This document shows positions 1-6,529 of a DNA stretch of 7,260 nucleotides, in pieces (positions within the stretch are counted from its first letter, which is position 1; each line of letters begins with the position of its first letter). Both the position numbers and the translations under genes were made by a program. The notes beneath the pieces were generated by a model. The model saw only the letters and a program-made list of their open reading frames with translations, was not told the DNA's origin and searched no databases. The DNA is from Clostridia bacterium (GTDB lineage: Bacteria; Bacillota; Peptococcia; DRI-13; DTU073): NCBI GenBank assembly GCA_012842035.1, contig DUTO01000230.1, positions 1 through 7,260 of the forward strand. Direction: 5' to 3'.

Positions 1-180
1 AAAAAACTTATCATGTGGTGAACGTCCGGTATATTTGCCTGTCGTCACACGTAAAGAACCTTTATTTGTGAGCATACCTTCTTCACGTTTAATTGCACTT
101 TCCAATAATTCGGGCAGGGAAAGATTAAAGTTGACTCGCGTTTTTTGCAAAATTTGCTTAATTTCTTTTTTAAATAACAT
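1..180 (-). CDS. pckA: Phosphoenolpyruvate carboxykinase (ATP), N-terminal fragment
   Basis: Only the first 60 codons are in the window; the gene continues past position 1. The product converts oxaloacetate and ATP to phosphoenolpyruvate, CO2 and ADP in the cytosol, the entry step of gluconeogenesis, and can run in reverse in anaerobes. The identifying stretch is VTTGKYTGRSPHDKF at residues 45-59, which matches the conserved TG-x-YTGRSPKDKF substrate-binding segment of the ATP-dependent family. The preceding VNFNLS and EEGMLTNKG match the Bacillus PckA N-terminus as I remember it. The ATG at 180 is preferred because a GGAGG (192-196) lies 11 bases upstream. An in-frame ATG at 198 would add six residues but overlaps that GGAGG and has no ribosome binding site of its own. 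The gene diverges from the ATPase gene at 349. Family identity is secure; the rest of the protein cannot be judged. Confidence 0.93.
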   Translation of the reverse strand, partial: MLFKKEIKQILQKTRVNFNLSLPELLESAIKREEGMLTNKGSLRVTTGKYTGRSPHDKFF

Positions 181-219
181 AAAATAAGATGCCTCCATAG
201 TTATTTTTATACGTTTAAT

Positions 220-247
220 ATTATAACACAAAAAATTTATTTAGGAA
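220..247 (-). promoter_or_regulatory. Candidate sigma-A promoter of pckA (extended -10)
   Basis: On the minus strand a perfect TATAAT (220-225) is preceded by TGT (226-228), forming an extended -10 element TGnTATAAT. The best -35 is weak: TTCCTA at 242-247 with a 16-base spacer, 3 of 6 matches to TTGACA. The predicted transcript starts near 213 and gives a leader of about 33 bases that includes the GGAGG at 192-196. The extended -10 could compensate for the poor -35. Location and direction fit pckA. This is a reading of consensus elements only. Confidence 0.6.
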
Positions 248-269
248 AAGAGAATTCTAATTTAGTTTC

Positions 270-297
270 TTTCTACATAAGTATGAAAAAGTATAAT
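270..297 (+). promoter_or_regulatory. Candidate sigma-A promoter of the PRK06851-type ATPase gene
   Basis: A perfect TATAAT lies at 292-297 on the plus strand. The -35 is poor: TTTCTA at 270-275 with a 16-base spacer, 3 of 6 matches. Transcription would start near 304, leaving a leader of about 45 bases before the ATG at 349. The surrounding DNA is so AT-rich that chance -10 matches are likely, so confidence is moderate. No hairpin or riboswitch-like structure is evident in the leader. Confidence 0.45.
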
Positions 298-348
298 TAA
301 AAGTGTATTGAACTTTATGAAAAGAAAAGTTAAAGGAGCGAAACCTTA

Positions 349-1455
349 ATGACTAAAGCTAAAATTAGAAAAATGTTTTCCGGGAATAATACGTGCCAAG
401 GTTTTTATTCTTTTTATCATTATTTAGTTAGTTTGGCTACGAAGCGAGTCTTTATCTTAAAGGGTGGTCCCGGAACAGGCAAATCCACGTTAATGAAAAA
501 AATTGGTATGGAAATGGTTACTCAAGGGTATGAAGTGGAATATCATTATTGTTCTTCTGATAATGCTTCTTTAGATGGTTTAGTGATTCCTTCTTTACGG
601 ATAGCCATTGTTGATGGTACTGAACCTCATGTTGTTGACCCTAAAAATCCCGGTGTTGTGGAGGTAATAATCAATTTGGGCGATTTTTGGGAGGAAAAGT
701 GGTTATTAAAAAATAAAGAAAAAATTATCGAGCTAAATAAACAGAAAAAGCTAATGTTTCAATTAGCGTATAGTCATTTGCGGGAAGCAAAAATAGTTCA
801 AGAGGAGTTAACCGGTTATTATCAAGAGGCGGTTGATTTAGTAGGAGTTAGCCAATTACTTTACGAGGTTGGTCAAAATGTTTTTAGTGACATTAAACCA
901 CAATTTGTTAGGACACCTATGGTAAGACGCCTGTTTGCTAGTGCCAATACTCCTGATGGTTATGTAACTCATCTTGATAGCATATTACAAGATACACATA
1001 ATTTATACTTTTTCACGGGAACATTAGATCAAGGGAAGGAAGAATTTTTAGAGGCTATTTATCATGAGGGTATGGGGAGAGGGCTTGATTGTGAATTATA
1101 TCATTGTCCTTTTGATCCGGCTAAACTGGAGTTGGTGTATTTTCCTGATCCGGGGGTAGGTTTTCTCCGGGCTCATGATTTTCTAGTGTTTGAACCGAGT
1201 GGGCTTAGCGGTTTAAACAGTTGGCAAGAAATAGATTTTGATCAATATTTAGATGCTAAAATTATGAAGCTTTATAAATCAGAAATAAGGGAAGCTAAAA
1301 AAAGGCTTTTTTTCTTAAATAAAAAGGCTTGGGAAAAATTAAAAATGGCTCAAAATTTTCATAATCAGTTAGAGAAAGTATATCTTCCGGCAATTAATTT
1401 TACCACGCTTAATGAAAAAGGCGAAGAATTGTTAAAGAGGATTTTAGCAAAGTAA
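349..1455 (+). CDS. P-loop ATPase of the PRK06851 type, function unknown
   Basis: A 368-residue cytosolic protein with no signal peptide or membrane segment. Residues 39-47 are a classic Walker A, GGPGTGKST, and LRIAIVDGTEPH (83-94) has the hydrophobic strand ending in D expected of a Walker B region. The protein looks internally duplicated: residues 34-94 resemble 221-277 (FILKGG...GK, then YHYCSSD...VIPSL against YFFTGT...GK, then YHCPFD...YFPDP). In the second copy the loop is GTLDQGKE, which keeps G-x4-GK but has Glu where Ser/Thr should bind Mg-phosphate, so that site is probably non-functional. A charged, probably coiled-coil region rich in K and E (about 115-160) joins the halves, and another follows at about 303-345. 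AAAGGAG at 332-338 sets the ATG start. The gene stands alone, divergent from pckA and converging on glnA. The assignment rests on recalled similarity to a Firmicute family of unknown role; no substrate can be inferred. Confidence 0.82.
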   Translation: MTKAKIRKMFSGNNTCQGFYSFYHYLVSLATKRVFILKGGPGTGKSTLMKKIGMEMVTQGYEVEYHYCSSDNASLDGLVIPSLRIAIVDGTEPHVVDPKNPGVVEVIINLGDFWEEKWLLKNKEKIIELNKQKKLMFQLAYSHLREAKIVQEELTGYYQEAVDLVGVSQLLYEVGQNVFSDIKPQFVRTPMVRRLFASANTPDGYVTHLDSILQDTHNLYFFTGTLDQGKEEFLEAIYHEGMGRGLDCELYHCPFDPAKLELVYFPDPGVGFLRAHDFLVFEPSGLSGLNSWQEIDFDQYLDAKIMKLYKSEIREAKKRLFFLNKKAWEKLKMAQNFHNQLEKVYLPAINFTTLNEKGEELLKRILAK

Positions 1456-1456
1456 A

Positions 1457-2791
1457 TTAATAGACGGTAAGGTATTTATCTATTTCCCACTGATGAACTT
1501 TGGTCATATATTCTTTCCACTCTTGTTGTTTGGCATCTAGGTAGCGACTTAAAACATGAGGCCCCAGTGTTTTTTTAACAACTTCATCAGCTACTAAAGC
1601 CTGAAGGGCTTCATCAAGCGTACTTGGCAATGTTTTGATGTCGCGTGCTTCTCTTTCGGCTTTAGTCATTGTATAGATATTGCAATCACAAGGCTCAGGT
1701 GGTTCTATTTTATTTTTTATGCCGTCTAATCCGGCCATTAACACAACAGCTAAGGCGAGATAAGGATTACATGTAGGGTCAGGACTTCTTAATTCAATTC
1801 TGGTAGAAGTACCTCGTTTAGCCGGTATCCGAACTAAAGGGCTACGATTTTGGGTCGACCAAGCAATATATACCGGTGCTTCATAACCGGGAACGAGCCG
1901 TTTATAAGAATTGACGGTGGGGTTAGTAATGGCGGTAATTGCTTTAGCGTGTTTTAGGAGTCCCCCAATATAATATAAAGCATTTTCGCTTAATTGATTA
2001 GGTTTTTCTTCATCCCAAAAAATATTGTCTTCACCTTGAAAAAGAGATTGATTCATATGCATGCCATTACCGGCTTTGCCATAAATGGGTTTGGCCATGA
2101 AGGTGGCATGTAAACCATGATTCTGGGCTACGGTACGGACGACCATCTTGAAAGTGATAATTTTATCAGCAATGTCTAAAGCATCTGCATATTTGAAATC
2201 TATTTCATGTTGTCCGGGAGCAACTTCATGGTGGGAAGCTTCAATTTCAAAACCAAATTTTTCTAAGGTTAAAATCATTTCGCGGCGTGCATTTTCACCT
2301 AAGTCCACAGGGGAAAGGTCAAAATATCCGGCTTTATCGTGCGTAAGCGTTGTCGCTGAACCATCCGGTGCTGTATGAAAAAGGAAAAATTCGGCTTCAG
2401 GGCCTACTTTAAATGTATAGCCCATTTCTTGTGCGGTTTGGAGAGCACGTCTGAGTACATAGCGGGGATCACCCAGAAAAGGTGTTCCATCAGTATTATA
2501 GATATCGCAAATAAGTCTAGCTTCAGCCCCTTCTTCAGCCGTACGCCAAGGATAAATAATAAAGGTATTAGGGTCAGGATGCAGATACATATCTGATTCT
2601 TCAATTCTGACAAATCCTTCAATAGAAGATCCGTCAAACATTAATTCGTTATTTAGGGCTTTTTTCAGTTGTTTGACGGTAATAGATACATTTTTAGGTA
2701 TACCTAAAATATCTGTAAATTGTAGCCGGATAAATCTGACATTGTGTTTGGCAACAAGACGTAAAATTTCTTCACGGGAAATAGTGGACAA
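1457..2791 (-). CDS. glnA: Glutamine synthetase, type I-alpha
   Basis: Cytosolic dodecameric enzyme that makes glutamine from glutamate, ammonia and ATP. From the TTG at 2791 it is 444 residues, the Bacillus subtilis length. On that numbering the recalled B. subtilis active-site residues fall at the same positions: E132 and E134 (GPEAEFF), E189 (HHEV), E196 (GQHEIDF), H245 (NGMHMN) and flap E304 (PGYEAP). R62 in GFVRIEESD, linked to feedback inhibition in Bacillus, is also kept. The beta-type insertion and the adenylylation tyrosine motif are absent, so control by adenylylation is unlikely. The reading frame extends to a TTG at 2800, but that codon abuts the GGGG of the ribosome binding site (2801-2804); the TTG at 2791 has 9-base spacing. 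A run of eight T lies between the two starts. The gene has its own promoter at 2828-2857 and ends 1 bp from the converging ATPase gene. Confidence 0.97.
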   Translation of the reverse strand: MSTISREEILRLVAKHNVRFIRLQFTDILGIPKNVSITVKQLKKALNNELMFDGSSIEGFVRIEESDMYLHPDPNTFIIYPWRTAEEGAEARLICDIYNTDGTPFLGDPRYVLRRALQTAQEMGYTFKVGPEAEFFLFHTAPDGSATTLTHDKAGYFDLSPVDLGENARREMILTLEKFGFEIEASHHEVAPGQHEIDFKYADALDIADKIITFKMVVRTVAQNHGLHATFMAKPIYGKAGNGMHMNQSLFQGEDNIFWDEEKPNQLSENALYYIGGLLKHAKAITAITNPTVNSYKRLVPGYEAPVYIAWSTQNRSPLVRIPAKRGTSTRIELRSPDPTCNPYLALAVVLMAGLDGIKNKIEPPEPCDCNIYTMTKAEREARDIKTLPSTLDEALQALVADEVVKKTLGPHVLSRYLDAKQQEWKEYMTKVHQWEIDKYLTVY

Positions 2792-2800
2792 AAAAAACAA

Positions 2801-2807
2801 CCCCTTT
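2801..2807 (-). promoter_or_regulatory. Ribosome binding site deciding the glnA start
   Basis: On the minus strand AAAGGGG ends at 2801, directly before the TTG at 2800 and 9 bases before the in-frame TTG at 2791. Only the second has workable spacing, so the shorter 444-residue product is preferred. The match to AAGGAGG is moderate. The spacer contains a T8 run, so its length could vary between strains or by polymerase slippage. Confidence 0.6.
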
Positions 2808-2809
2808 TC

Positions 2810-2865
2810 AGTTTAACTATTTTCATTATTGTAGCAATTTTCTCCTCCCTTTGGCAAGTTTAACT
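2810..2865. repeat. Palindromic 9-mer AGTTTAACT in two copies flanking the glnA promoter
   Basis: AGTTTAACT occurs at 2810-2818 and 2857-2865, with centres 47 bp apart. Each copy is a perfect inverted repeat (AGTT-T-AACT), and the upper copy extends to 11 bp, AAGTTTAACTT (2856-2866). The upper copy touches the -35 element of the glnA promoter and also contains the end of the DUF1540 stop codon. The lower copy sits just after the predicted transcription start. This is the usual geometry of paired operators around a promoter. No GlnR/TnrA-type box (TGTnA-n7-TnACA) is present in the region. The function is inferred; the sequence alone shows only the repeats and their placement. Confidence 0.5.
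2828..2857 (-). promoter_or_regulatory. Sigma-A promoter of glnA
   Basis: On the minus strand TTGCCA (2852-2857, 5 of 6 matches) and TACAAT (2828-2833, 5 of 6) are separated by 18 bases. Transcription would start near 2821, about 30 bases before the preferred TTG start. The promoter begins just before the DUF1540 gene ends, so glnA can be expressed apart from the upstream genes, although read-through from them is not blocked by any visible terminator. Confidence 0.72.
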
Positions 2866-3269
2866 TATTCATTCCTCTTAGCAAAGGTTTGACAATTGGT
2901 ATCTTGGCATTCGCGAGAGTCATGCCCGGTTACTTCTATGCTCTCGGCAATACAGACATCGCCTTGTTCCCAGTATTTACAGGTATCGACAATACAGGTG
3001 ACCGTAGGAGTAATTTGTGTTCCAGGTTTAAAGGCGGAAACAAGTCCATCCCAGTTTTTATTATCTAAAGTGCCAAGATAATTAGCGATACCACTTTTTT
3101 GAGCAAATGTTTTGCACATCGTTTGTTCTGCATTTTGGGACATGTGATTGACTTCTTCATTTAAGATATCAATGTTTTCAGCGACACATTTATCTCCCGG
3201 CAGATAGTGATTACAAGTATTAACAATACATTTTACTATGGGGTTAGCATGTTGTGTTCTTGGTGTCAT
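2865..3269 (-). CDS. Protein with two DUF1540 domains, probable metal-binding
   Basis: A 134-residue soluble protein built from two DUF1540-like units. Unit 1 (about 11-58) has C14-x4-C19-x8-C28-x23-C52 and unit 2 (about 89-132) has C92-x4-C97-x8-C106-x19-C126. The units share V-x-CIV-x-TC, GD-x-C-x-AE-x-I and C-x-TFA. Unit 2 has an extra Cys, C121. About 30 residues without Cys, containing NYLGTLDNKNWDGL, join them. The four ordered cysteines per unit suggest a bound zinc or iron, but this is inference; the family has no established function that I know of. AAAGGAG ending at 3278 lies 8 bases before the ATG. The gene follows the MetH activation gene by 58 bp and precedes glnA by 73 bp, all on the minus strand. 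No clear promoter was found in front of it, so it is probably co-transcribed with metH, though that is uncertain. Confidence 0.85.
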   Translation of the reverse strand: MTPRTQHANPIVKCIVNTCNHYLPGDKCVAENIDILNEEVNHMSQNAEQTMCKTFAQKSGIANYLGTLDNKNWDGLVSAFKPGTQITPTVTCIVDTCKYWEQGDVCIAESIEVTGHDSRECQDTNCQTFAKRNE

Positions 3270-3327
3270 TTTTATCGCTCCTTTTAAGGTTTTTTTTAGT
3301 TTTTCACCTGCAAAGGAGATTTATACG

Positions 3328-4050
3328 TTAATATTTAAATCGATCCGGACAAGAAGAAGCGAGTTGGCAATAATGACAGGTGTGGGCACTGCAACATGGT
3401 TTTTTAGCGGGCTTTTTAGTAGAAGAGGGAGCGGTATAACTTCTTTCTAAGGGAATGTTACTCCAGCCTAGAGCCGCGGTAACTGATTTGCACGGTTGGA
3501 GTAGAAAATAGGGGGTTGTCGCAATGCCGATTTTTTTGCTGTCCAGACTGATTAAGAATTCTTTTTGCCAGTTAAGTGCCCAGTCCCCATAGCCTGGGCT
3601 AAAACGAGCCGTAGGAAAATAACCTTTACGTCTAATTTGGGTAGAAAGGTAACAGTCCAGTTGTTCAGTAAAGGATTCAATAGCTGTAGAAGCTACACCA
3701 TCGGCAATGAGAGCATGAGCCGGATTGCGTGGGCTTAAATGGGCGAGAAGACAATCAATTTCTGCCCCCAGTGTTGTGGCTAAGAGGGTGATTTGCTCAC
3801 AAGTTTGGAAATGTTGAGCCGTATTTTTTCCTTCCAAAAGGAGGGGTGAACCTTCCAAACTAATTTTCTCCGGGCTCCAATACTTTACAGGAAAGGTTTT
3901 CCACACACCTATGGGTTGAGCTTTTTGTTTTATCTCCATCAAGTAATGCTCAATTAGTTTTTTTTCTTGAGGGGAAGGCTCTTTATTCATCTTTAAAAAA
4001 GGCAGAACTTCTTGAAATGTTAAGGTTAAAGGAACTTTAAAAAAATTCAT
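3328..4050 (-). CDS. Stand-alone methionine synthase activation-domain protein
   Basis: A 240-residue protein matching the vitamin B12-dependent methionine synthase activation domain. This domain binds S-adenosylmethionine and helps reductively remethylate cobalamin when it is oxidised to the inactive Co(II) state. The signature RFSPGYGDW (149-157) corresponds to the R-x-x-PGYG SAM-binding motif, followed by LLQPCKSVTAALGWS (183-197), typical of the fold. The Thermotoga homologue is also a separate protein. The C-terminus after about 212 is lysine-rich and then cysteine-rich (C219, C220, C225, C228, C234), a possible metal or Fe-S site outside the core fold. The ATG is set by AAGGAGAGG, with its GGAG at 4059-4062 and 8-base spacing. 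The gene starts 16 bp after the metH stop, and its ribosome binding site fills that gap, so translational coupling is likely. It supplies the domain MetH lacks. Confidence 0.92.
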   Translation of the reverse strand: MNFFKVPLTLTFQEVLPFLKMNKEPSPQEKKLIEHYLMEIKQKAQPIGVWKTFPVKYWSPEKISLEGSPLLLEGKNTAQHFQTCEQITLLATTLGAEIDCLLAHLSPRNPAHALIADGVASTAIESFTEQLDCYLSTQIRRKGYFPTARFSPGYGDWALNWQKEFLISLDSKKIGIATTPYFLLQPCKSVTAALGWSNIPLERSYTAPSSTKKPAKKPCCSAHTCHYCQLASSCPDRFKY

Positions 4051-4066
4051 CTAGACCTCTCCTTAG

Positions 4067-6475
4067 TCAGTCGCTTGCTAAAAGTTTTTCGACTACTTTG
4101 ATCGTTTCTCCGGCATCTTTACCATAGCCGTCGGCTCCTATTTGGCGAGCATAGTCTGCGGTGACCACAGCTCCACCCACGAGAACTTTGACCGTTAGTT
4201 TTTCTTTTTTGACTTCCTGAATAACTTTTTCCATTTCGACCATAGTTGTAGTCATTAAAGCACTTAAGCCGATTATTTGTGCTTTTTCTTTTTTGGCAGT
4301 TTGGATAAAACTGGAGGTAGGTACATTTTTACCTAAATCAATAATTTTATAGCCATGGTTTTCTAAGAGTGCTTTCACAATGTTTTTACCGATATCATGG
4401 ATATCTCCTTTAACGGTACCAAGGACAATTGTACCTTTGTTGGCAAAAGTGGCAGCAGGAAGTTGTTTTTGTAAGTACGAAAAGGCTATTTTGGCAGCTT
4501 CACTAGTGAGTAGTAGTTGTGGTAGAAAAATTTCTCCTGCAGCAAAAAGGTCCCCTATTTTTTCTAAAGGAGGAATAACTCCTTGTTTAATAATGGTCAA
4601 GGGGTCTGTATCCGTAGTGGTAAGTAGTTCTTCAAGTAGAGAGATAATTGGTTCTTTTTGTCCTTGCAGGATATAGGTGTGGAGAGTAGAGAGGGGATTT
4701 GTGTGGTCAGTGCTTTTGGTTGAAGCAGGAGGGGTTTTTCCCGCTACTTGTAGATAATTTCTTGCTCCGGGGTCGCGTCCGCTTAGTAGAGCACCTGCAG
4801 CTAAAGTTTCGCTGATTCTGGAGTCATGGGGATTAGCAATAGCGGCATCTAGTCCGGCTCCTAGGGCTAAGGCTAAAAATGCGTTATTGAGCCAAGAGCG
4901 TTGTGGTAAACCGTGAGAAACATTACTTAAACCTAAAATACAGCTGACTCCTAAATGTTTTTTGACTAAATAAATTGTTTTAATTGTTTCGAGGCAAAGG
5001 GTAGAATCGGTTGCTGCTGTTAGTACTAAGCAGTCCATAAGTATATCTTCTTTGACCAGACCTATTTCCAGACCGCGTTTTACAATTTTCTCGGCAATTT
5101 TAAATCTGTCTGCAGCTTTGGCTGGAATGCCTTTTTCATCAAGGGTTAGCCCCAAAACGGCAGCCCCATATTTTTTAGCCAAAGGGAGAATGGTAGTTAG
5201 ACTTTTTTCTTCACCATTAACGGAATTGATTAAGGCCTTTCCTTGATATTCTTGGAGCCCTTTTTCTAAAGCGATGGGGTCGGTGCAGTCTAAGACGAGG
5301 GGGATATCTAAGGCCATTTGTAGTTGTCTGATACCTTCAGGTAATAAATCACCTTCATTGCTACCTGGTAGCCCCACATTTAAATCTAAAAGGTCTGCTC
5401 CTTTTTCTATTTGCTCAAAAGCCTCTTGTAAAATCAAATCCCACTTGTTTTCACGGAAAGCTTGGGCAATACTTTTCCGTGCCGTAGGATTAATTCTCTC
5501 CCCAATCAGCCGTGGTAATTCGTTTGTGCCCATGGTAATAACTTTGGTGCGACTGGCTAAACGGGTGGGGAAACTTTTTTTGGTGCAGGCGTTTTTTGGC
5601 TTAGCTGTAGGGAGTGAGTTAAGTTTTTCTTTCATTGCCAAGATATGTTCCGGTGTACTGCCACAACAAGCTCCCATAAATTTGACACCTAGTTGGAGAA
5701 AGTCCTCTATAAAGCTAGCCATCATTGCCGGAGTTTCGCGGTAAACTGTTTTCCCGTCGATTAATTCCGGCATGCCGGCATTAGGTTCTACTAATAAAGG
5801 CAGGTTAGTCGCTTTACTATAGGCTTCGATAATGGGAAGTAGTTCTTGAGGTCCGGTAGAGCAGTTAGCCCCGATAAGGTCGGCTCCCATAGCTTCCAGG
5901 ACAACGGCAGCTGTTTCTGGAGAAGTGCCGGTCAGGGTTCGTCCTTGCGTAAACGTTAAGGAACAGGCTACCGGAAGGGTGGTGAAGTTTTTGGCGGCAT
6001 AAAGAGCAGCACGAACCTCTCCTAAGTCAGAAAAAGTTTCTAGAAAAATAAAATCTGCTCCTCCTTTTTGTAGTGCTTCCATCTGTTCGCGAAAAACTTC
6101 TACTAATTGCCCCCAGGTGTATTCCCCGAGGGGAGCGGGAAAATGACCGGTAGGTCCAACTATTCCGGAAATAAAAGCTTTTCTCCCGACTACTTCGCGA
6201 ACTAATCTTGCTGCTGTTAAGTTAATTGCTTGTACTTGGGATGAAGCTTGATATTCTTGTAATTTTAAGCGGTTAGCTCCAAAGGTATTAGTTTGAATTA
6301 CTTGAGCTCCTGCTTTAAGGTAGGCCTGATGAATTATTTTAAGCTTTTCCGGGTGAGCAAGCATCCATAGTTCAGGGCTTTCTCCCGGTGGAAGACCTGC
6401 TTGGGTAAGCATTGTGCCTAGTGCCCCATCACCCAAAAGCGCTTTTTCTTGTAAGGAAGATAAAAATTTTGACAA
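4067..6475 (-). CDS. metH: Cobalamin-dependent methionine synthase without activation domain
   Basis: An 802-residue cytosolic enzyme that transfers the methyl group of methyltetrahydrofolate through cobalamin to homocysteine. Domains, numbered from the TTG at 6475: homocysteine methyltransferase at about 10-287, with the zinc ligands C205 (GANCSTG) and C270-C271 (GACCGS); pterin-binding domain at about 320-575, beginning LIGERINPT and containing DLLDLNVG and LGLSNVSHGLP; four-helix cap at about 600-675; and B12-binding domain at about 680-800, with GDIHDIGKN (H693 the cobalt ligand), SALMTTT and GGAVVT. The protein ends there, so the C-terminal reactivation domain of E. coli MetH is missing, as in Thermotoga; the next gene encodes it. 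An in-frame GTG at 6484 is possible, but its first base is the last G of GGAGG (6484-6488); the TTG at 6475 has 8-base spacing and is preferred. The leader is too short to hold a riboswitch. Confidence 0.96.
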   Translation of the reverse strand: MSKFLSSLQEKALLGDGALGTMLTQAGLPPGESPELWMLAHPEKLKIIHQAYLKAGAQVIQTNTFGANRLKLQEYQASSQVQAINLTAARLVREVVGRKAFISGIVGPTGHFPAPLGEYTWGQLVEVFREQMEALQKGGADFIFLETFSDLGEVRAALYAAKNFTTLPVACSLTFTQGRTLTGTSPETAAVVLEAMGADLIGANCSTGPQELLPIIEAYSKATNLPLLVEPNAGMPELIDGKTVYRETPAMMASFIEDFLQLGVKFMGACCGSTPEHILAMKEKLNSLPTAKPKNACTKKSFPTRLASRTKVITMGTNELPRLIGERINPTARKSIAQAFRENKWDLILQEAFEQIEKGADLLDLNVGLPGSNEGDLLPEGIRQLQMALDIPLVLDCTDPIALEKGLQEYQGKALINSVNGEEKSLTTILPLAKKYGAAVLGLTLDEKGIPAKAADRFKIAEKIVKRGLEIGLVKEDILMDCLVLTAATDSTLCLETIKTIYLVKKHLGVSCILGLSNVSHGLPQRSWLNNAFLALALGAGLDAAIANPHDSRISETLAAGALLSGRDPGARNYLQVAGKTPPASTKSTDHTNPLSTLHTYILQGQKEPIISLLEELLTTTDTDPLTIIKQGVIPPLEKIGDLFAAGEIFLPQLLLTSEAAKIAFSYLQKQLPAATFANKGTIVLGTVKGDIHDIGKNIVKALLENHGYKIIDLGKNVPTSSFIQTAKKEKAQIIGLSALMTTTMVEMEKVIQEVKKEKLTVKVLVGGAVVTADYARQIGADGYGKDAGETIKVVEKLLASD

Positions 6476-6483
6476 GCTGAACA

Positions 6484-6488
6484 CCTCC
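6484..6488 (-). promoter_or_regulatory. Ribosome binding site deciding the metH start
   Basis: The minus strand reads TGGGAGGTGTTCAGCTTG. The GGAGG occupies 6484-6488. A GTG start at 6484 would overlap it, while the in-frame TTG at 6475 lies 8 bases downstream, the ideal distance. The shorter product loses only three residues (Met-Phe-Ser) and begins MSKFLSSLQEK. Confidence 0.7.
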
Positions 6489-6499
6489 CAATTTAACTC

Positions 6500-6529
6500 A
6501 TTCTAGCCGAAAATGTGTTTTAAAGTCAA
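6500..6529 (-). promoter_or_regulatory. Sigma-A promoter of metH
   Basis: TTGACT (6524-6529, 5 of 6 matches) and TAGAAT (6500-6505, 5 of 6) are separated by 18 bases on the minus strand. Transcription would start near 6493, leaving a leader of only about 17 bases. No S-box, T-box or cobalamin riboswitch can fit downstream of this start, so any control by methionine or B12 must act at the promoter or by another start further upstream. Confidence 0.72.

Noticed and set aside
196..198. Alternative upstream ATG start for pckA
   Set aside because: It is in frame but overlaps the GGAGG that serves the ATG at 180, and has no ribosome binding site upstream.
1291..1330. AAGC...GGCTTTTTTT and repeated AAAAAGGCTT near the end of the ATPase gene, considered as a terminator
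   Set aside because: The stem is about four pairs and lies inside coding sequence for Lys-rich residues, so low complexity explains it.
2404..2637. 77-codon minus-strand frame inside glnA encoding hydrophobic residues
   Set aside because: It lies fully within glnA in another frame, has no ribosome binding site I could see and no family resemblance.
2801..2880. GlnR/TnrA operator upstream of glnA
   Set aside because: No TGTnA-n7-TnACA pattern is present on the coding strand of this stretch.
3281..3298. CCTTTTAAGG followed by T8 on the plus strand, like a terminator
   Set aside because: The palindrome would leave a loop of only two bases, has a weak stem and overlaps the ribosome binding site of the DUF1540 gene. 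No plus-strand gene ends there.
4380..4676. 98-codon plus-strand open frame opposite the metH B12 domain
   Set aside because: It is antisense to conserved motifs, including GDIHDIGKN, and has no recognisable product.
5274..5744. 156-codon plus-strand open frame opposite metH
   Set aside because: It is antisense to the well-supported pterin and homocysteine domains of metH. Its Ser/Arg-rich composition is what an antisense frame gives.
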